DNA from: Acidobacteriaceae bacterium
GTDB taxonomy: Bacteria; Acidobacteriota; Terriglobia; Terriglobales; Acidobacteriaceae
DNA: 64,000 nt
NCBI GenBank assembly: GCA_027307045.1
Contig: DAHUXR010000004.1
Location: 1 to 64,000, forward strand
Direction of reading: 5' to 3'
The notes beneath the pieces were generated by a model. The model saw nothing but the letters and a program-made list of their open reading frames with translations, was not told the DNA's origin and did not search any database. Within the stretch, counting starts at the first letter, position 1; every line of letters starts with the position of its first letter. Shown one piece after another: positions 26,336-35,329 of this stretch. The position numbers and the translations under genes are program-made.

Positions 26336-26686
26336 TTACCAACGGGGTTCACGACGCTGGCGTGGTCCGCGATCATTGCCGCCACGGTCGTTTCCACGGC
26401 CCCGGCCACCACCACCGCCGCCCCCAAACCCGCTACGGGGAGCTTGTGGTCTCGCTTCGTTTACCGTAAGTGCCCTCCCGCCGGAGTCTTTGCCGTTCAG
26501 CGCTGCCATCGCTTTTTCTGCTTCATCATCGTTGGGCATCTGGACAAAACCAAAACCCCGGGACCGGCCTGTATCGCGATCGGTCGCGACCGATGCGCTG
26601 TCAATGGCTCCAAAAGGCTCAAACAGCGCCCTGAGCTCAGGTTCTGTCATGTGGAATGAGAAATTGCCAACGTAAATCTTCTTCAC
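26336..26686 (-). CDS. RNA-recognition-motif protein with Gly/Arg tail
   Basis: The 116-residue product is one RRM: RNP2 IYVGNF (residues 4-9) and RNP1 RGFGFVQM (about 43-50), then the last strand ALTVNEARP. Residues 85-116 form an RGG-type Gly/Arg/Asn tail. Bacterial proteins of this type bind single-stranded RNA and are often cold- or stress-induced. The start is a GTG with AAGGAG five bases before it. A zinc-knuckle-like small gene follows on the same strand. Confidence 0.9.
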   Translation of the reverse strand: MKKIYVGNFSFHMTEPELRALFEPFGAIDSASVATDRDTGRSRGFGFVQMPNDDEAEKAMAALNGKDSGGRALTVNEARPQAPRSGFGGGGGGGRGRGNDRGGNDRGPRQRREPRW

Positions 26687-26803
26687 TGCGACTCCTTTGT
26701 CGTTGTTGCTTGGGTGGTGCTGTTCTCAGCAGAAATAGGCAGGGACGAATGCGGGAAATGTCTATCTGAGTCGAGGACAACTCACTGCTACTTAATACTA
26801 CAC

Positions 26804-26827
26804 CTTTGGGCGGGGCCCCGCCCAAAG
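26804..26827. terminator. Perfect 24-bp GC palindrome
   Basis: CTTTGGGCGGGG directly abuts its complement CCCCGCCCAAAG, just after the stop of the 68-residue basic protein. The stem would need a few unpaired bases at the tip. It probably acts as a terminator, without a long T-run. Confidence 0.55.
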
Positions 26828-26830
26828 TCT

Positions 26831-27037
26831 CTAAAAATCGTGAAAGCCGAAACCTTCAGGAATGCCTTCTTCGTTATAGGTAACGGTCAGGTCTTTGGGC
26901 TTTTCAGGAGCGTTGGGATCCGTCTCCTGGTCTTGTGTCTTGCGTTGCAGCTTGCGTTGGGCCTTTTCAGCCTGTTTCTCCTGCCGCTGCCGCTCTTTTT
27001 GGCGCTTTGCAAATGTAGTTCGAGAGCTTCCAGCCAT
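26831..27037 (-). CDS. Small charged coiled-coil-like protein
   Basis: Starting at the ATG at 27037 (AGGAG five bases upstream), 68 residues. Residues 8-40 are almost all Lys, Arg, Glu and Gln (FAKRQKERQRQEKQAEKAQR), an uninterrupted charged helix. The C-terminus is a short conserved-looking block, TVTYNEEGIPEGFGFHDF. The product is presumably cytoplasmic and may bind nucleic acid or ribosomes. Divergent from the thiamine-diphosphate enzyme gene. Confidence 0.65.
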   Translation of the reverse strand: MAGSSRTTFAKRQKERQRQEKQAEKAQRKLQRKTQDQETDPNAPEKPKDLTVTYNEEGIPEGFGFHDF

Positions 27038-27261
27038 GAGCACTCCTGATTCAGAATTTTGTGAGGAGAGCCAACCAGCCCGCCCTTTTCTCTATTGTAC
27101 TTTATGCGCGCTCGTCACGCACCATAAGAATGCAGTTCTGCTCATTTCAAGGCACAACATATTGGCGCGTGATTTAAGTTTTCTCAACCCAACGGCGAAA
27201 ACAGCGTGTTGTTGCCTCGCATCCTAATTTCTATAGTCCAAGGATGAAGGAGAGTTTTGCG

Positions 27262-29022
27262 ATGGCCAAAACTGCTGCTGATGTGTTGATTGAAGGATTG
27301 ATTGACTGGGGAGTCGATGTCATTTTTGGTTTGCCGGGAGATGGCATTAACGGCATCATGGAATCTTTGCGGACGCACCAGGAGCAAATTCGTTTTGTCC
27401 AGGTCAGGCATGAAGAAGCTGCCGCCTTTATGGCTTGCGCTTATGCCAAGTTTACGGGAAAGCTCGGCGTGTGCCTCGCCACTTCAGGCCCGGGAGGCGT
27501 TCATCTGCTGAACGGGCTTTATGACGCCAAGCTCGATGGCGCTCCCGTCCTGGCTATTACCGGGTTGCCATATCACGACCTGAACGACACCTTCACTCAG
27601 CAGGATGTTGCGCTTGATCGCCTTTTTATGGATGTGGCCGCTTACAACACGCGCGTGATGGGACCAACCCATGTTGAAAACATCATCGAACTCGCTTGCC
27701 GCGCCGCCACGGTGTATCACAAAGTGGCGCACATCGCATTTCCCACTGATATTCAGGACATGAAGGCCGAACGCAAGACCGCGTCCAAGCGCAATATCAA
27801 GGGCCATGTTTCCCACGTTCATGCTGATGGCGGACACTTTCCCAACGATGCCGACCTGCGCAGCGCCGCTGATGTGCTCAATGCAGGTAAGAAGATTGCC
27901 ATCCTGGCCGGTCAGGGCGCATTGCACGCGACTGATGCACTGGAGCAAGCCGCGGAAAAACTCGGCGCGCCGATCGTAAAAGCGCTGCTGGGTAAAGCGG
28001 CTGTTGCCGATGATAGTCCATACACCACAGGCGGCATCGGACTGCTTGGCACCAAACCCTCACAGGAAGCTCTGGAAGATTGCGACACGCTATTGATCGT
28101 GGGCTCGTCCTTTCCCTATATCGAGTTCATGCCGAAGCCGGGAAAAGCACGCGCGGTGCAGATAGATCTTGATCCTGTACGCATTGGGTTGCGCTATGAC
28201 GTTGAAGTCGGCTTGGTGGGAGACAGCCGCCGCACGCTGGAAGCGTTGCTGCCGCTGGTCAATCGCAATAAGGACCGCAGCTTCCTGGAGACGGCGCAGA
28301 AGGGAATGAAAGATTGGTGGGAACTGATGAGCAAGCGCTCCACCAACATGGAAAAGCCCATGAAGCCGCAGGTGATTGCCCATGAGCTAGGGAAGCGGCT
28401 GCGCAATGATGCGATCGTCAGCTCCGACAGTGGGACCATTACCACTTGGTGGGCACGCCACATTCTTGCCAAACGAGGGCAGATGTATTCCTGTTCCGGC
28501 ACGCTGGCCACCATGGCATGTGGGCTGCCTTACACCATCTCCGCGCAGATCGCGCACCCGGACCGCCAGTGCGTTGCGTTTGTGGGCGATGGCGGGTTCA
28601 GCATGCTCATGGCGGAACTCGTGACTGCCGTGAAATACAAACTTCCGATCGTCATTGTGGTGGTAAAGAACAACACGCTGGGCCAGATCAAGTGGGAACA
28701 AATGGTCTTTCTCGGCAATCCGGAATACGGGGTGGACCTTGCGCCCATTGGCTTTGTGAAATTCGCGGAGGCTTGCGGCGCTGCCGGCTTCCGTATTGAC
28801 GATCCTAAAGAATGCGGTGCGATTTTGGATCGTGCGCTCACGGCGAACGCCGCTGGTCCGGTGGTGATTGAAGCTGTGGTCGATCCGTTTGAGGCTCCCA
28901 TGCCTGCAAAAGTTACGTTTGAGCAGGCAGCGAAATTTACGGAGTCGCTGGTACGCGGCGAGCCAAACCGCAAGAAGATAGTAGCCACTCAGATTGCCGA
29001 TAAAGTGAGAGAGTTGGTGTGA
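27262..29022 (+). CDS. Thiamine-diphosphate-dependent enzyme, pyruvate oxidase / acetolactate synthase type
   Basis: I use the ATG at 27262 (MAKTAADVL), seven bases after AAGGAGAG; the longer frame adds six residues. The 586-residue protein has the three-domain layout of the family. The N-terminal PYR domain has FGLPGDG and the catalytic Glu in VRHEEAAAFMA. A central cofactor domain spans about 190-330. The C-terminal PP domain has the ThDP/Mg motif GDGGFSMLM...NN (about 443-470; VVVKNNTLGQIKWEQ). The ending APIGFVKFAEACGAAGFRI is closest to PoxB-like proteins. Oxidative decarboxylation of pyruvate to acetate is the likely reaction, but acetolactate synthesis or another 2-oxo acid cannot be excluded. 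A rho-independent terminator follows. Confidence 0.85.
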   Translation: MAKTAADVLIEGLIDWGVDVIFGLPGDGINGIMESLRTHQEQIRFVQVRHEEAAAFMACAYAKFTGKLGVCLATSGPGGVHLLNGLYDAKLDGAPVLAITGLPYHDLNDTFTQQDVALDRLFMDVAAYNTRVMGPTHVENIIELACRAATVYHKVAHIAFPTDIQDMKAERKTASKRNIKGHVSHVHADGGHFPNDADLRSAADVLNAGKKIAILAGQGALHATDALEQAAEKLGAPIVKALLGKAAVADDSPYTTGGIGLLGTKPSQEALEDCDTLLIVGSSFPYIEFMPKPGKARAVQIDLDPVRIGLRYDVEVGLVGDSRRTLEALLPLVNRNKDRSFLETAQKGMKDWWELMSKRSTNMEKPMKPQVIAHELGKRLRNDAIVSSDSGTITTWWARHILAKRGQMYSCSGTLATMACGLPYTISAQIAHPDRQCVAFVGDGGFSMLMAELVTAVKYKLPIVIVVVKNNTLGQIKWEQMVFLGNPEYGVDLAPIGFVKFAEACGAAGFRIDDPKECGAILDRALTANAAGPVVIEAVVDPFEAPMPAKVTFEQAAKFTESLVRGEPNRKKIVATQIADKVRELV

Positions 29023-29044
29023 GAAAGAACTGAAGGTCATTTTC

Positions 29045-29078
29045 AAAAGGCGAAGCCAATCGTGGCCTCGCCTTTTTT
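29045..29078 (+). terminator. Rho-independent terminator
   Basis: AAAAGGCGA/TCGCCTTTT with an inner GCC/GGC stem, followed by TTTTTTG, 23 bases after the stop of the ThDP enzyme. The flanking A-run also suits the opposite direction for the lysine-rich gene. Confidence 0.85.
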
Positions 29079-29112
29079 GTCTGGAAATGACGGGGCGTTG
29101 TGGCTGGGCGGC

Positions 29113-29337
29113 CTACTTCTTTTTGGGCACCTTGGCGCCCTTTTCGCGCGCTTCCGATAGCCCTATCGCTATCGCCTGTTTGCTGCTCTTGACCGTGCCG
29201 CCCTTGCCACCCTTGCCGGATTTCAGTGTGCCTTTCTTTTTTCTGTGCATGGCGCTCTTCACTGATTTGCCGGCTGCCTTGCCGTACTTGCGACCGCTGG
29301 ATTTCTTTTTCGAACTTGAACGTTTCTTGGTTGCCAT
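29113..29337 (-). CDS. Lysine-rich DUF6496-type protein
   Basis: The 74-residue product is very basic (Lys, Ser, Gly dominate). Residues 1-50 are histone-H1-like, low-complexity KK/SS/GK blocks. The C-terminal block SSKQAIAIGLSEAREKGAKV is the part typical of the small DUF6496 proteins. It has an excellent ribosome-binding site (GGGAGGAAC before the ATG). Nucleic-acid binding under stress is a plausible inference from composition and from the neighbouring stress-type dehydrogenase; nothing in the sequence proves it. Confidence 0.8.
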   Translation of the reverse strand: MATKKRSSSKKKSSGRKYGKAAGKSVKSAMHRKKKGTLKSGKGGKGGTVKSSKQAIAIGLSEAREKGAKVPKKK

Positions 29338-29546
29338 TGTTCCTCCCTTTTAAATGAGAAGCGCGGAAAAGAAAATGAGTTGCGCCCCTCAACAGTGCCC
29401 TTCGGACAGCGATGGGTAAAATAAAAGGAAAGGCTGAGCTGCGCGAAACTCCTTCCATCTGCACCATCCTCTCGCAAGAAATGTTCATCTTTGTGAATGA
29501 AGATATCAGTACAAAAGTTTGAAGAGTCTGCAAAAGGAGAGGAATC

Positions 29547-30500
29547 ATGGCGCGTCGTCCCGCTACACAGAAAAAGTCATCAAAGCCCGAATCCAAAGGC
29601 AAGGTGATGGCGTTTGCAACAAAAGGTAAGGCGCAACAGAAAGAGCCAAACCCACCTTTTCCCAGGCAGCATCAGCCTCGTCCGGGGATTGAAGCGAACG
29701 TGCAGCCCCGTCCAAAATATAAAGCCCCGCTGTATCGCGGGGCGGACAAGCTTCTGGATAAAGTTGCGCTGATCACCGGTGGAGATTCCGGAATTGGCCG
29801 CGCCGTCGCCGTGCTTTACGCGCGCGAAGGCGCAGATGTCGCGGTGGTCTTCCTTCCCGCGGAGAAGAGAGACGCGCAGGAAACGGCAAGCGCAGTTCAG
29901 GCTGAAGGGCGGCGCTGCCTGTTAATTCCGGGCGATGTGAAAGACCCTGAGTTTTGCCGCGAAGCTGTGGAGCAAACTGTCGAAGAATTGGGCCGCCTCG
30001 ATATTCTGGTGAATAACGCAGCTTTTCAGCAGCATCAGGAATCAATCGACGACATCAGTGAAGAGCAGTGGGAAAATACTTTCCGCACCAACATATTCGG
30101 CTACTTCCACATGGCCAAGGCCGCATTGCCTCATCTGAAACCCGGCAGCGCGATCGTAAATACCGGCTCCATCACCGGTCTGCAAGGCAACAAAGAGCTG
30201 CTCGATTATGCTTCCACCAAGGGAGCGATCCATGCTTTCACCAAATCGCTGGCGCAAAACCTGGTGGAAAAGAAAATCCGAGTGAACTGTGTAGCTCCAG
30301 GCCCGGTATGGACTCCACTCAACATCGCCGACAAGCCTGCCGAGAAAGCGGCAGAGCACGGAAAGGCGACACCCATGGAACGTCCTGCCCAACCGGAAGA
30401 AGTTGCGCCTGCATTTGTTTTTTTTGCGTCGGAGGCGGATTCCAGTTACATCACTGGCGAAGTATTGACCTTGCTGGGTGGCGAAACTACTGCTGCTTAG
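29547..30500 (+). CDS. Short-chain dehydrogenase/reductase, YghA/GS39 type
   Basis: The 317-residue product has a basic N-terminal extension (residues 1-70, Lys/Pro-rich, including QHQPRPGIEANVQPRPKYK) and a classical SDR core. Key sites are cofactor loop TGGDSGIG (about 78-85), NNAA (about 156-159), catalytic Ser in NTGSITG (about 206) and YASTKGA (Tyr near 219, Lys 223). The C-terminal GEVLTLLGGE is also typical. It should reduce or oxidise an aldehyde or alcohol with NAD(P)H. The extended N-terminus is shared with the general-stress glucose/aldehyde dehydrogenase group. AAAGGAGAGGAATC precedes the ATG. Confidence 0.9.
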   Translation: MARRPATQKKSSKPESKGKVMAFATKGKAQQKEPNPPFPRQHQPRPGIEANVQPRPKYKAPLYRGADKLLDKVALITGGDSGIGRAVAVLYAREGADVAVVFLPAEKRDAQETASAVQAEGRRCLLIPGDVKDPEFCREAVEQTVEELGRLDILVNNAAFQQHQESIDDISEEQWENTFRTNIFGYFHMAKAALPHLKPGSAIVNTGSITGLQGNKELLDYASTKGAIHAFTKSLAQNLVEKKIRVNCVAPGPVWTPLNIADKPAEKAAEHGKATPMERPAQPEEVAPAFVFFASEADSSYITGEVLTLLGGETTAA

Positions 30501-30542
30501 CGGGCCTGGGGTTTTGCGCAGGCAACTTCTGGCTGAAGACGA

Positions 30543-30920
30543 TTATTGACTGAGCACGAAGTCGTAACGGACTTCGATCTCGCTTTGATGCTCTGCCGAT
30601 TCGTATTTCCACTTGTGGACTGCCTGCGCCAGAGCATTCACCAGCACAGGATTACCGCCAAGTTCTTTGACGTTAACTACACTGCCATCGGAACTCACGG
30701 TGAGCAGTACTCGCGCTACGCCCTCTATCTTCATCTTGCGCGCAAGTTCCGGATATTCCGGCGGTGGGTTGGTCTTCACTTTGCGCGTGCTGCTTTGTGT
30801 CTGCGACGTTTGCGAAAACACAGTGGACACGGAGAGCGTGTGCCAAAGCAGGGTTGCGATCAAGACAAAGAATGTAGCTTTCAAAAGACGAAGTGCACGA
30901 TTTGAAAAGTGGGCGATCAT
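30543..30920 (-). CDS. TonB C-terminal domain protein, single membrane anchor
   Basis: From the ATG at 30920 (MIAHFSNRAL) the product has 125 residues; a GTG at 30944 is an alternative start. One hydrophobic helix (ATFFVLIATLLWHTLSV, about 15-31) anchors or exports it. Residues 52-124 form a TonB_C-like fold (PPPEYPELARKMKIEGVARV, SSDGSVVNVKELGGNPVLV, WKYESAEHQSEIEVRYDF). It lacks a long periplasmic Pro-rich spanner, so contact with an outer-membrane transporter is doubtful. No exbB/exbD is nearby. A role as a stand-alone envelope protein is possible. Confidence 0.75.
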   Translation of the reverse strand: MIAHFSNRALRLLKATFFVLIATLLWHTLSVSTVFSQTSQTQSSTRKVKTNPPPEYPELARKMKIEGVARVLLTVSSDGSVVNVKELGGNPVLVNALAQAVHKWKYESAEHQSEIEVRYDFVLSQ

Positions 30921-31165
30921 ATGGTCTTGCGGTTTCCTTCCCACAAATCGAACTAACCAGGATCTCTGCGCTGCAGGGGCTTGGCAACTTTTCAGCCGCT
31001 TGCAATTGGATCATCCTATAAATGTTGTGTGTACTCCAGCATAAACAGCCTCTGGCTGCTCACCGAAGTCGAAAGCCGAATTGACCTTTTGTAATTGCCT
31101 GATTGCGCGTAAGTTCCAATATAGGATCCACGGGCGGAGATGCGCACCAGCTCCTGCCAGAGAAA

Positions 31166-31183
31166 GGGCCTCTTGCGAGGCCC
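31166..31183 (-). terminator. Terminator of the SCO/multicopper oxidase genes
   Basis: GGGCCTC-TTGC-GAGGCCC stem; on the minus strand it is followed by TTTCT. It lies 33 bases after the stop of the SCO gene. Confidence 0.65.
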
Positions 31184-31215
31184 CGTTTAACAGGCAAAAA
31201 CTACTCTTTTTGGGC

Positions 31216-31902
31216 TTATTCATTGATAGCAGGATGTCTCTTGAATTCCCGCGGGATAGCAAATCCAATTTCCTGCGCCATCCACTCGGGCTCGCCGCTG
31301 CCCTGGCAAGTCCCCCACAAAGCCTTCGGCTCGTTCCCGTAGCGGATCATCCCGCTATGCCTCGCTTTGTCCTTGTCGATCTCAGGATTGGGATCGGCAA
31401 ACCCGGTCAAGTGCCGAAGCATGTCAACTTCCTCCGGCTTGCCGGTGAGAAAGGTCCAGTATTTGTCGTTGATGCCGTGCATCTTGGCATATTCCTTGAG
31501 CTTGGCCGGGGTGTCCTGCTCCGGCTTGACGGTCATGGAATAGATGAAAATCTCGTGATTGATCTGCTCATGCAGGATCTTCTGCACGTGCTTGAGGTTG
31601 GCTGTGATGGTGGGGCACACGCCTTCGCAATCGGCATACATCATGTTGAGAATTACGATTTTGTCTTTCAGCACGTCATCGTAAAACTTCACTCTTTTGC
31701 CGTTGTGCGTCACCAGCTCGACGTTGGGAAAGTAGCGCCGGCGCAGGACCTCGCGTCCAGGCAGCGGAGGGGTGAACTTATGAGCAGGCGCGGCAGTAGC
31801 GCCTGTCCGAGTGCCAGTTTCTTCACTGCGGGCCGCTAGCGCTCCCAGAAAGGGCACAGCGGCAAACCCGGCAAACAATTTTCTTCTGCTGACTTCTGAC
31901 AT
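31216..31902 (-). CDS. SCO1/SenC-family copper chaperone
   Basis: The frame is open to 32004, but the ATG at 31902 (MSEVSRRKLF) has AAGGAG nine bases upstream and gives 228 residues. It has a twin-arginine-like signal (SRRKLFAGFAAVPFLG). The thioredoxin-like domain carries the copper-binding CEGVC pair (Cys92, Cys96) after VILNMMYAD. The third ligand is probably His182 in RHSGMIRYG, though the surrounding VDH block of typical SCO proteins is altered. It should deliver copper to a periplasmic copper enzyme. It follows the multicopper oxidase gene by 61 bases, so that oxidase is the most likely client. Confidence 0.85.
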   Translation of the reverse strand: MSEVSRRKLFAGFAAVPFLGALAARSEETGTRTGATAAPAHKFTPPLPGREVLRRRYFPNVELVTHNGKRVKFYDDVLKDKIVILNMMYADCEGVCPTITANLKHVQKILHEQINHEIFIYSMTVKPEQDTPAKLKEYAKMHGINDKYWTFLTGKPEEVDMLRHLTGFADPNPEIDKDKARHSGMIRYGNEPKALWGTCQGSGEPEWMAQEIGFAIPREFKRHPAINE

Positions 31903-31963
31903 CTTCGAAACTCCTTTCGAATATTGGCGGCAGCAGCTCGCGTGCACATGCTGCCGCACAGGT

Positions 31964-33928
31964 TTACGGATTCGTCTTGGTGTCGCCGGTTGTGCCCACG
32001 TCAAAACGCAACATCATGGCGTGATCTTCATGAATCACGTTATGGCAGTGCATCACGTAGCGGCCAAGCCAGTCGCGGAAGCGCATCCGGATGGTTGCAT
32101 TGGCTTTCGGCACTAGACGGACGGTATCTTTGCGCGCCAGGTTTACGCCGCTCGGAGAGTTACTCGTACACCCTGACCAGCAGTACTGGCTGCTGTAGCT
32201 GTTGTAGTCCCATGAATCGTCGCTGCTGCTGCCGTACAGGCCAGGCGCACCCTGGGTGACCTGGTGCTCTTCCATATGGACATGAATCGGATGCGACCAG
32301 TTCCACCCATTATCGAAATACCATTGTTCCAGGCTGTTCTGCTGCACGGTGAAGCGCGCCGTAGTGCAACTGAACAGGCTGCCATTGATGGTCCACTGGC
32401 CGTTCCGGCCCTGGTCAAAGTTAAAGGTACGGCTCACGCGCGGAGTACCGCTCACGCTGGGCAGGGCGTAGTAGCTCGGCAGGGTTGCCGGGTCTACGCT
32501 GTTGTCCTGCGCGGAGGGCTGGTCCACCACGATCTGTAGCATCAGGAAGCCCTGGCCGGGAGACGAGACAGACCCCGTGGGACCGCCCTGTCCATTCGGC
32601 TGAAGCAGGCGGTTCTCGAGATAGATCGTCTTGCCTGCATACTTCGAGAAGTCGATAACCACGTCTGCGCGTTCCGCCACTCCCAGCGCGACCGCCGGTA
32701 CCTGGATCGGCTTTGGCAGCAAGTTGCCATCATTCGAAATCTGCCAGAACGGCTGCGAGGTGGTGAGGTTGTTCGGGTCCGTCAGGTAAATCTGGAGGAA
32801 GCGCGACGGCCCGGTATTGATCCAGCGGAAGCGATAGCGCCGCGGGCTAACGTGCAGCACCGGCTGAATCACTCCGTTGACCAGAAACTTGTCCCCCAGG
32901 ATGCCGTCCGTGTTGAACGTGTCAAACACCAGATCGCCAGTGGTCGCATCAAAACAGCGGTCGGCAAACATCATTGGAATGTCATACGTTGGGAACGACG
33001 GCAGGCGGAACCCGGTGGTTTCGTCGCCGGTGTCGTAGTTATTGAACAGGATGTAATGACCGACCAAGCCTTTGTAGACGTTCTGCGCCGTGAAGCCCTC
33101 ACGATGATCGTGATACCACAGCGTGCCCAGCGCCTCATTGATGTCGCCGTTCGTCGATACGTGATCAGAGAGAAATCCGGCAAGCTGGTTGGGATAGTAC
33201 TGATCGTAATACTGGCCAGAAGCGAAGTAATCACAAGGGAAGCCGTCACTCTCTGAAGGCGTGTGGCCATTATGCAGGTGCGTAGAGACCGAATTGATCC
33301 CGAAGCCACCATTGTCGGAAGGCAGGTTGTTGTAGTTGCGGATCAGGACCGGCGTGCCGTAGTGGCTCACGTAAGTCGAGCCGGGGCTCATGCCGTCAAA
33401 GGTCCATAATCTCTGCATAGGCAGGTCGGGCGACATGCTCACATTCGCCACCTGCTGGCTCACTTGATACACCGTTGCCGCGGGGAAGGGAAGATTCCCG
33501 TTGCTGCCGATCGGCGACTGGTGTGCCCGCGTGCGGCCTTCATACGCAATGCCAGTTGCTGGATTGATTGCGTTGTTAGGAGCGATGGTCGGCGCCGGCC
33601 CGGTGAGCGCGGAAAGAGCGATAGGTTGCTTCACCGGCGGAATCGGCATGTTCATAACCCACGGACGAGTTGTCGGGCTGGCGCAATTGCCGCAGCCGCT
33701 GCTTCCGGAATAGCAGTTGCCGCCGCTGCCCCAGCTGTCAGCCCATGCCCGCGTGCTCAGCCCTTTTTTGGCAATCAACATTCCTGCGCTTGTCAGCAGC
33801 CCCATTTTCATCAGATCACGGCGGCTGGTTAACCCGGCTTTTACCAATTCCTGCCGGTTCTTAAAGGCGTTGTACATTTCCTTCCATCGTGCGCGAGAGA
33901 CTTTCTCGCCATTCGCATTGAAATACAT
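31964..33928 (-). CDS. Exported multicopper oxidase
   Basis: The ATG at 33928 (MYFNANGEKV) follows ACGGAGCTTGT and gives 654 residues; the frame is open to 33994. A twin-arginine motif (SRRDLMKMG, about 35-43) lies after a hydrophilic lead. All four copper motifs are visible: STHLHNGH (about 220), WYHDHREG (about 280), HPIHVHMEEH (about 560) and MHCHNVIHEDHAMM (about 630). The final His-Cys-His with a Met ligand marks the type-1 site. A Gly/Ser/Cys-rich stretch (about 68-85) follows the signal. Substrate is unknown: metals, phenols or bilirubin-like compounds are all possible. Co-transcribed with a SCO-type chaperone gene. Confidence 0.92.
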   Translation of the reverse strand: MYFNANGEKVSRARWKEMYNAFKNRQELVKAGLTSRRDLMKMGLLTSAGMLIAKKGLSTRAWADSWGSGGNCYSGSSGCGNCASPTTRPWVMNMPIPPVKQPIALSALTGPAPTIAPNNAINPATGIAYEGRTRAHQSPIGSNGNLPFPAATVYQVSQQVANVSMSPDLPMQRLWTFDGMSPGSTYVSHYGTPVLIRNYNNLPSDNGGFGINSVSTHLHNGHTPSESDGFPCDYFASGQYYDQYYPNQLAGFLSDHVSTNGDINEALGTLWYHDHREGFTAQNVYKGLVGHYILFNNYDTGDETTGFRLPSFPTYDIPMMFADRCFDATTGDLVFDTFNTDGILGDKFLVNGVIQPVLHVSPRRYRFRWINTGPSRFLQIYLTDPNNLTTSQPFWQISNDGNLLPKPIQVPAVALGVAERADVVIDFSKYAGKTIYLENRLLQPNGQGGPTGSVSSPGQGFLMLQIVVDQPSAQDNSVDPATLPSYYALPSVSGTPRVSRTFNFDQGRNGQWTINGSLFSCTTARFTVQQNSLEQWYFDNGWNWSHPIHVHMEEHQVTQGAPGLYGSSSDDSWDYNSYSSQYCWSGCTSNSPSGVNLARKDTVRLVPKANATIRMRFRDWLGRYVMHCHNVIHEDHAMMLRFDVGTTGDTKTNP

Positions 33929-34435
33929 ACAAGCTCCGTCTGACTCAAGTTTTGGTGGCATTTGGGGACACGTATGCGTTCTTTCCGCTGTCACGGCTGC
34001 GGAGACAAAAGTTGTACGTGGCTAAAGGAACCCGGAAGTTTAAGGCAAGGACGGTTCGGGCGTCATCGTGCGGAGCGATTCTGCCCTGCGCGGATGGCCC
34101 GAAACGGCCTTGTTCTGATTGAATTTGTCATAAGGATTCGGTAAGCGCGCAAAACAACGAGTCCAAATCCTCTCGTCTACATCCGTCGTTTTTGAAGCTT
34201 GGTGGCATAGTAAACGCGGCAACAACGCCGGTCAATAAGTGATTCTAAGTAAATCTTAATTTTGGCAAGACCGATTTCCACAGACGCAATGGTGAAAGCC
34301 TTTCAGACTGGACCTGTCGCCGCTAATTGCTTTGAGGGATGAAAGATTTAGCTGCGATAGGAAAATGCTATGGGTTGCGTCACGCAAAAAAAAGACGCGG
34401 CAGGCTGCGTCTTTTTCAGGTGAATTGCTTATTTT
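33929..34435. other. Intergenic region upstream of the multicopper oxidase
   Basis: About 500 bases with no convincing gene. It should hold the oxidase promoter, which I cannot place, and it contains the BON-gene terminator at 34389-34416. Confidence 0.55.
34389..34416 (-). terminator. Rho-independent terminator of the BON gene
   Basis: AAAAAGACGC/GCGTCTTTTT with an eight-base loop, A- and T-runs on both flanks, 20 bases after the stop. Confidence 0.85.
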
Positions 34436-35014
34436 TTAGCTTTTCTTGGGCTGCTCCACTTGCAGATTGTTCTCGACGGAGAACACTCCGGAAACGCCAT
34501 TCGCGCGTATGAACGCACTATCCTTGTCTGCCTGGGTCCTTACCACTCCCACCAGGTTCACATGGCCGTTCTTCACGATAATGTGGATTGGCGGCACGGG
34601 CTGGATCCCGTAATTGAACAGGCGGGCATCATTGAATACTGCCACGGCGACCTGACGGCGAATGCGGTCATCGTTGAATGAAGCCGGAAGTATCTCGATT
34701 TGGTTATCCACCCGCTCCACGCCTTCCAGGTGCTTCACTCGGGCTTCGGCTGAATCTTTTACGATTGCGTCACGTACCTGCCCGAACAAAGTAACGGTTC
34801 CGCCATCTACACGGTAAGCGAGGTTATCGAAGACCGTAAACTGCGGAATCATATTGAGTTCATGGCGGACTTCGCCGGAAATCCGCTGTTCAAGCCGGGT
34901 GTTGGCGCTGTTTGTGATCTGCTGGGAAGGCTGGTCAACGGAAGCGGCGAACGCCAATCCCGTAGTTCCCAAAGCCAGGACCGCAGATAAAAATGTGCTT
35001 AGACCTTTTTTCAT
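34436..35014 (-). CDS. Periplasmic BON-domain protein (OsmY-like)
   Basis: The 192-residue product has a signal peptide (MKKGLSTFLSAVLALGTTGLA split here, cleavage near residue 24) and two BON domains (about 42-110 and 112-187; YRVDGGTVTLFGQVRD, then VKNGHVNLVGVVRTQADKD). BON proteins bind membranes or phospholipids and are commonly induced by osmotic or envelope stress. AGGAGGAGGCCC directly precedes the ATG. It is divergent from the next exported protein gene. Confidence 0.88.
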   Translation of the reverse strand: MKKGLSTFLSAVLALGTTGLAFAASVDQPSQQITNSANTRLEQRISGEVRHELNMIPQFTVFDNLAYRVDGGTVTLFGQVRDAIVKDSAEARVKHLEGVERVDNQIEILPASFNDDRIRRQVAVAVFNDARLFNYGIQPVPPIHIIVKNGHVNLVGVVRTQADKDSAFIRANGVSGVFSVENNLQVEQPKKS

Positions 35015-35329
35015 GGGCCTCCTCCTAATCTCAATCTTTCCTTACAGTATTAACTGTTTAGTTAATTAGTTAGATGACAGAAAAAGACGCCGGATTCCGC
35101 CATTTCAGAGGGGTAACAATTCTTAACCTTTGTCCGGCACCCCCGGCGTGAGAAGAACCGGCAAGTGCCGCTGTGGATGGTCACATCGGCCAACAATGGG
35201 ACGGCTTTTGTGTATCCTATAAGTTGCGTTGACCCCGACTGCGGCTGCAATCACAGCTAAAAGGCGGGTAGCGGGGAGTAACCCCGCAATCGGCGATTCA
35301 CATCTGAGTATTTGCAGGAGTGTTCCCCC
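35015..35329. other. Divergent intergenic region
   Basis: About 315 bases between the BON gene and an exported-protein gene. No gene or clear operator was recognised. Confidence 0.5.
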
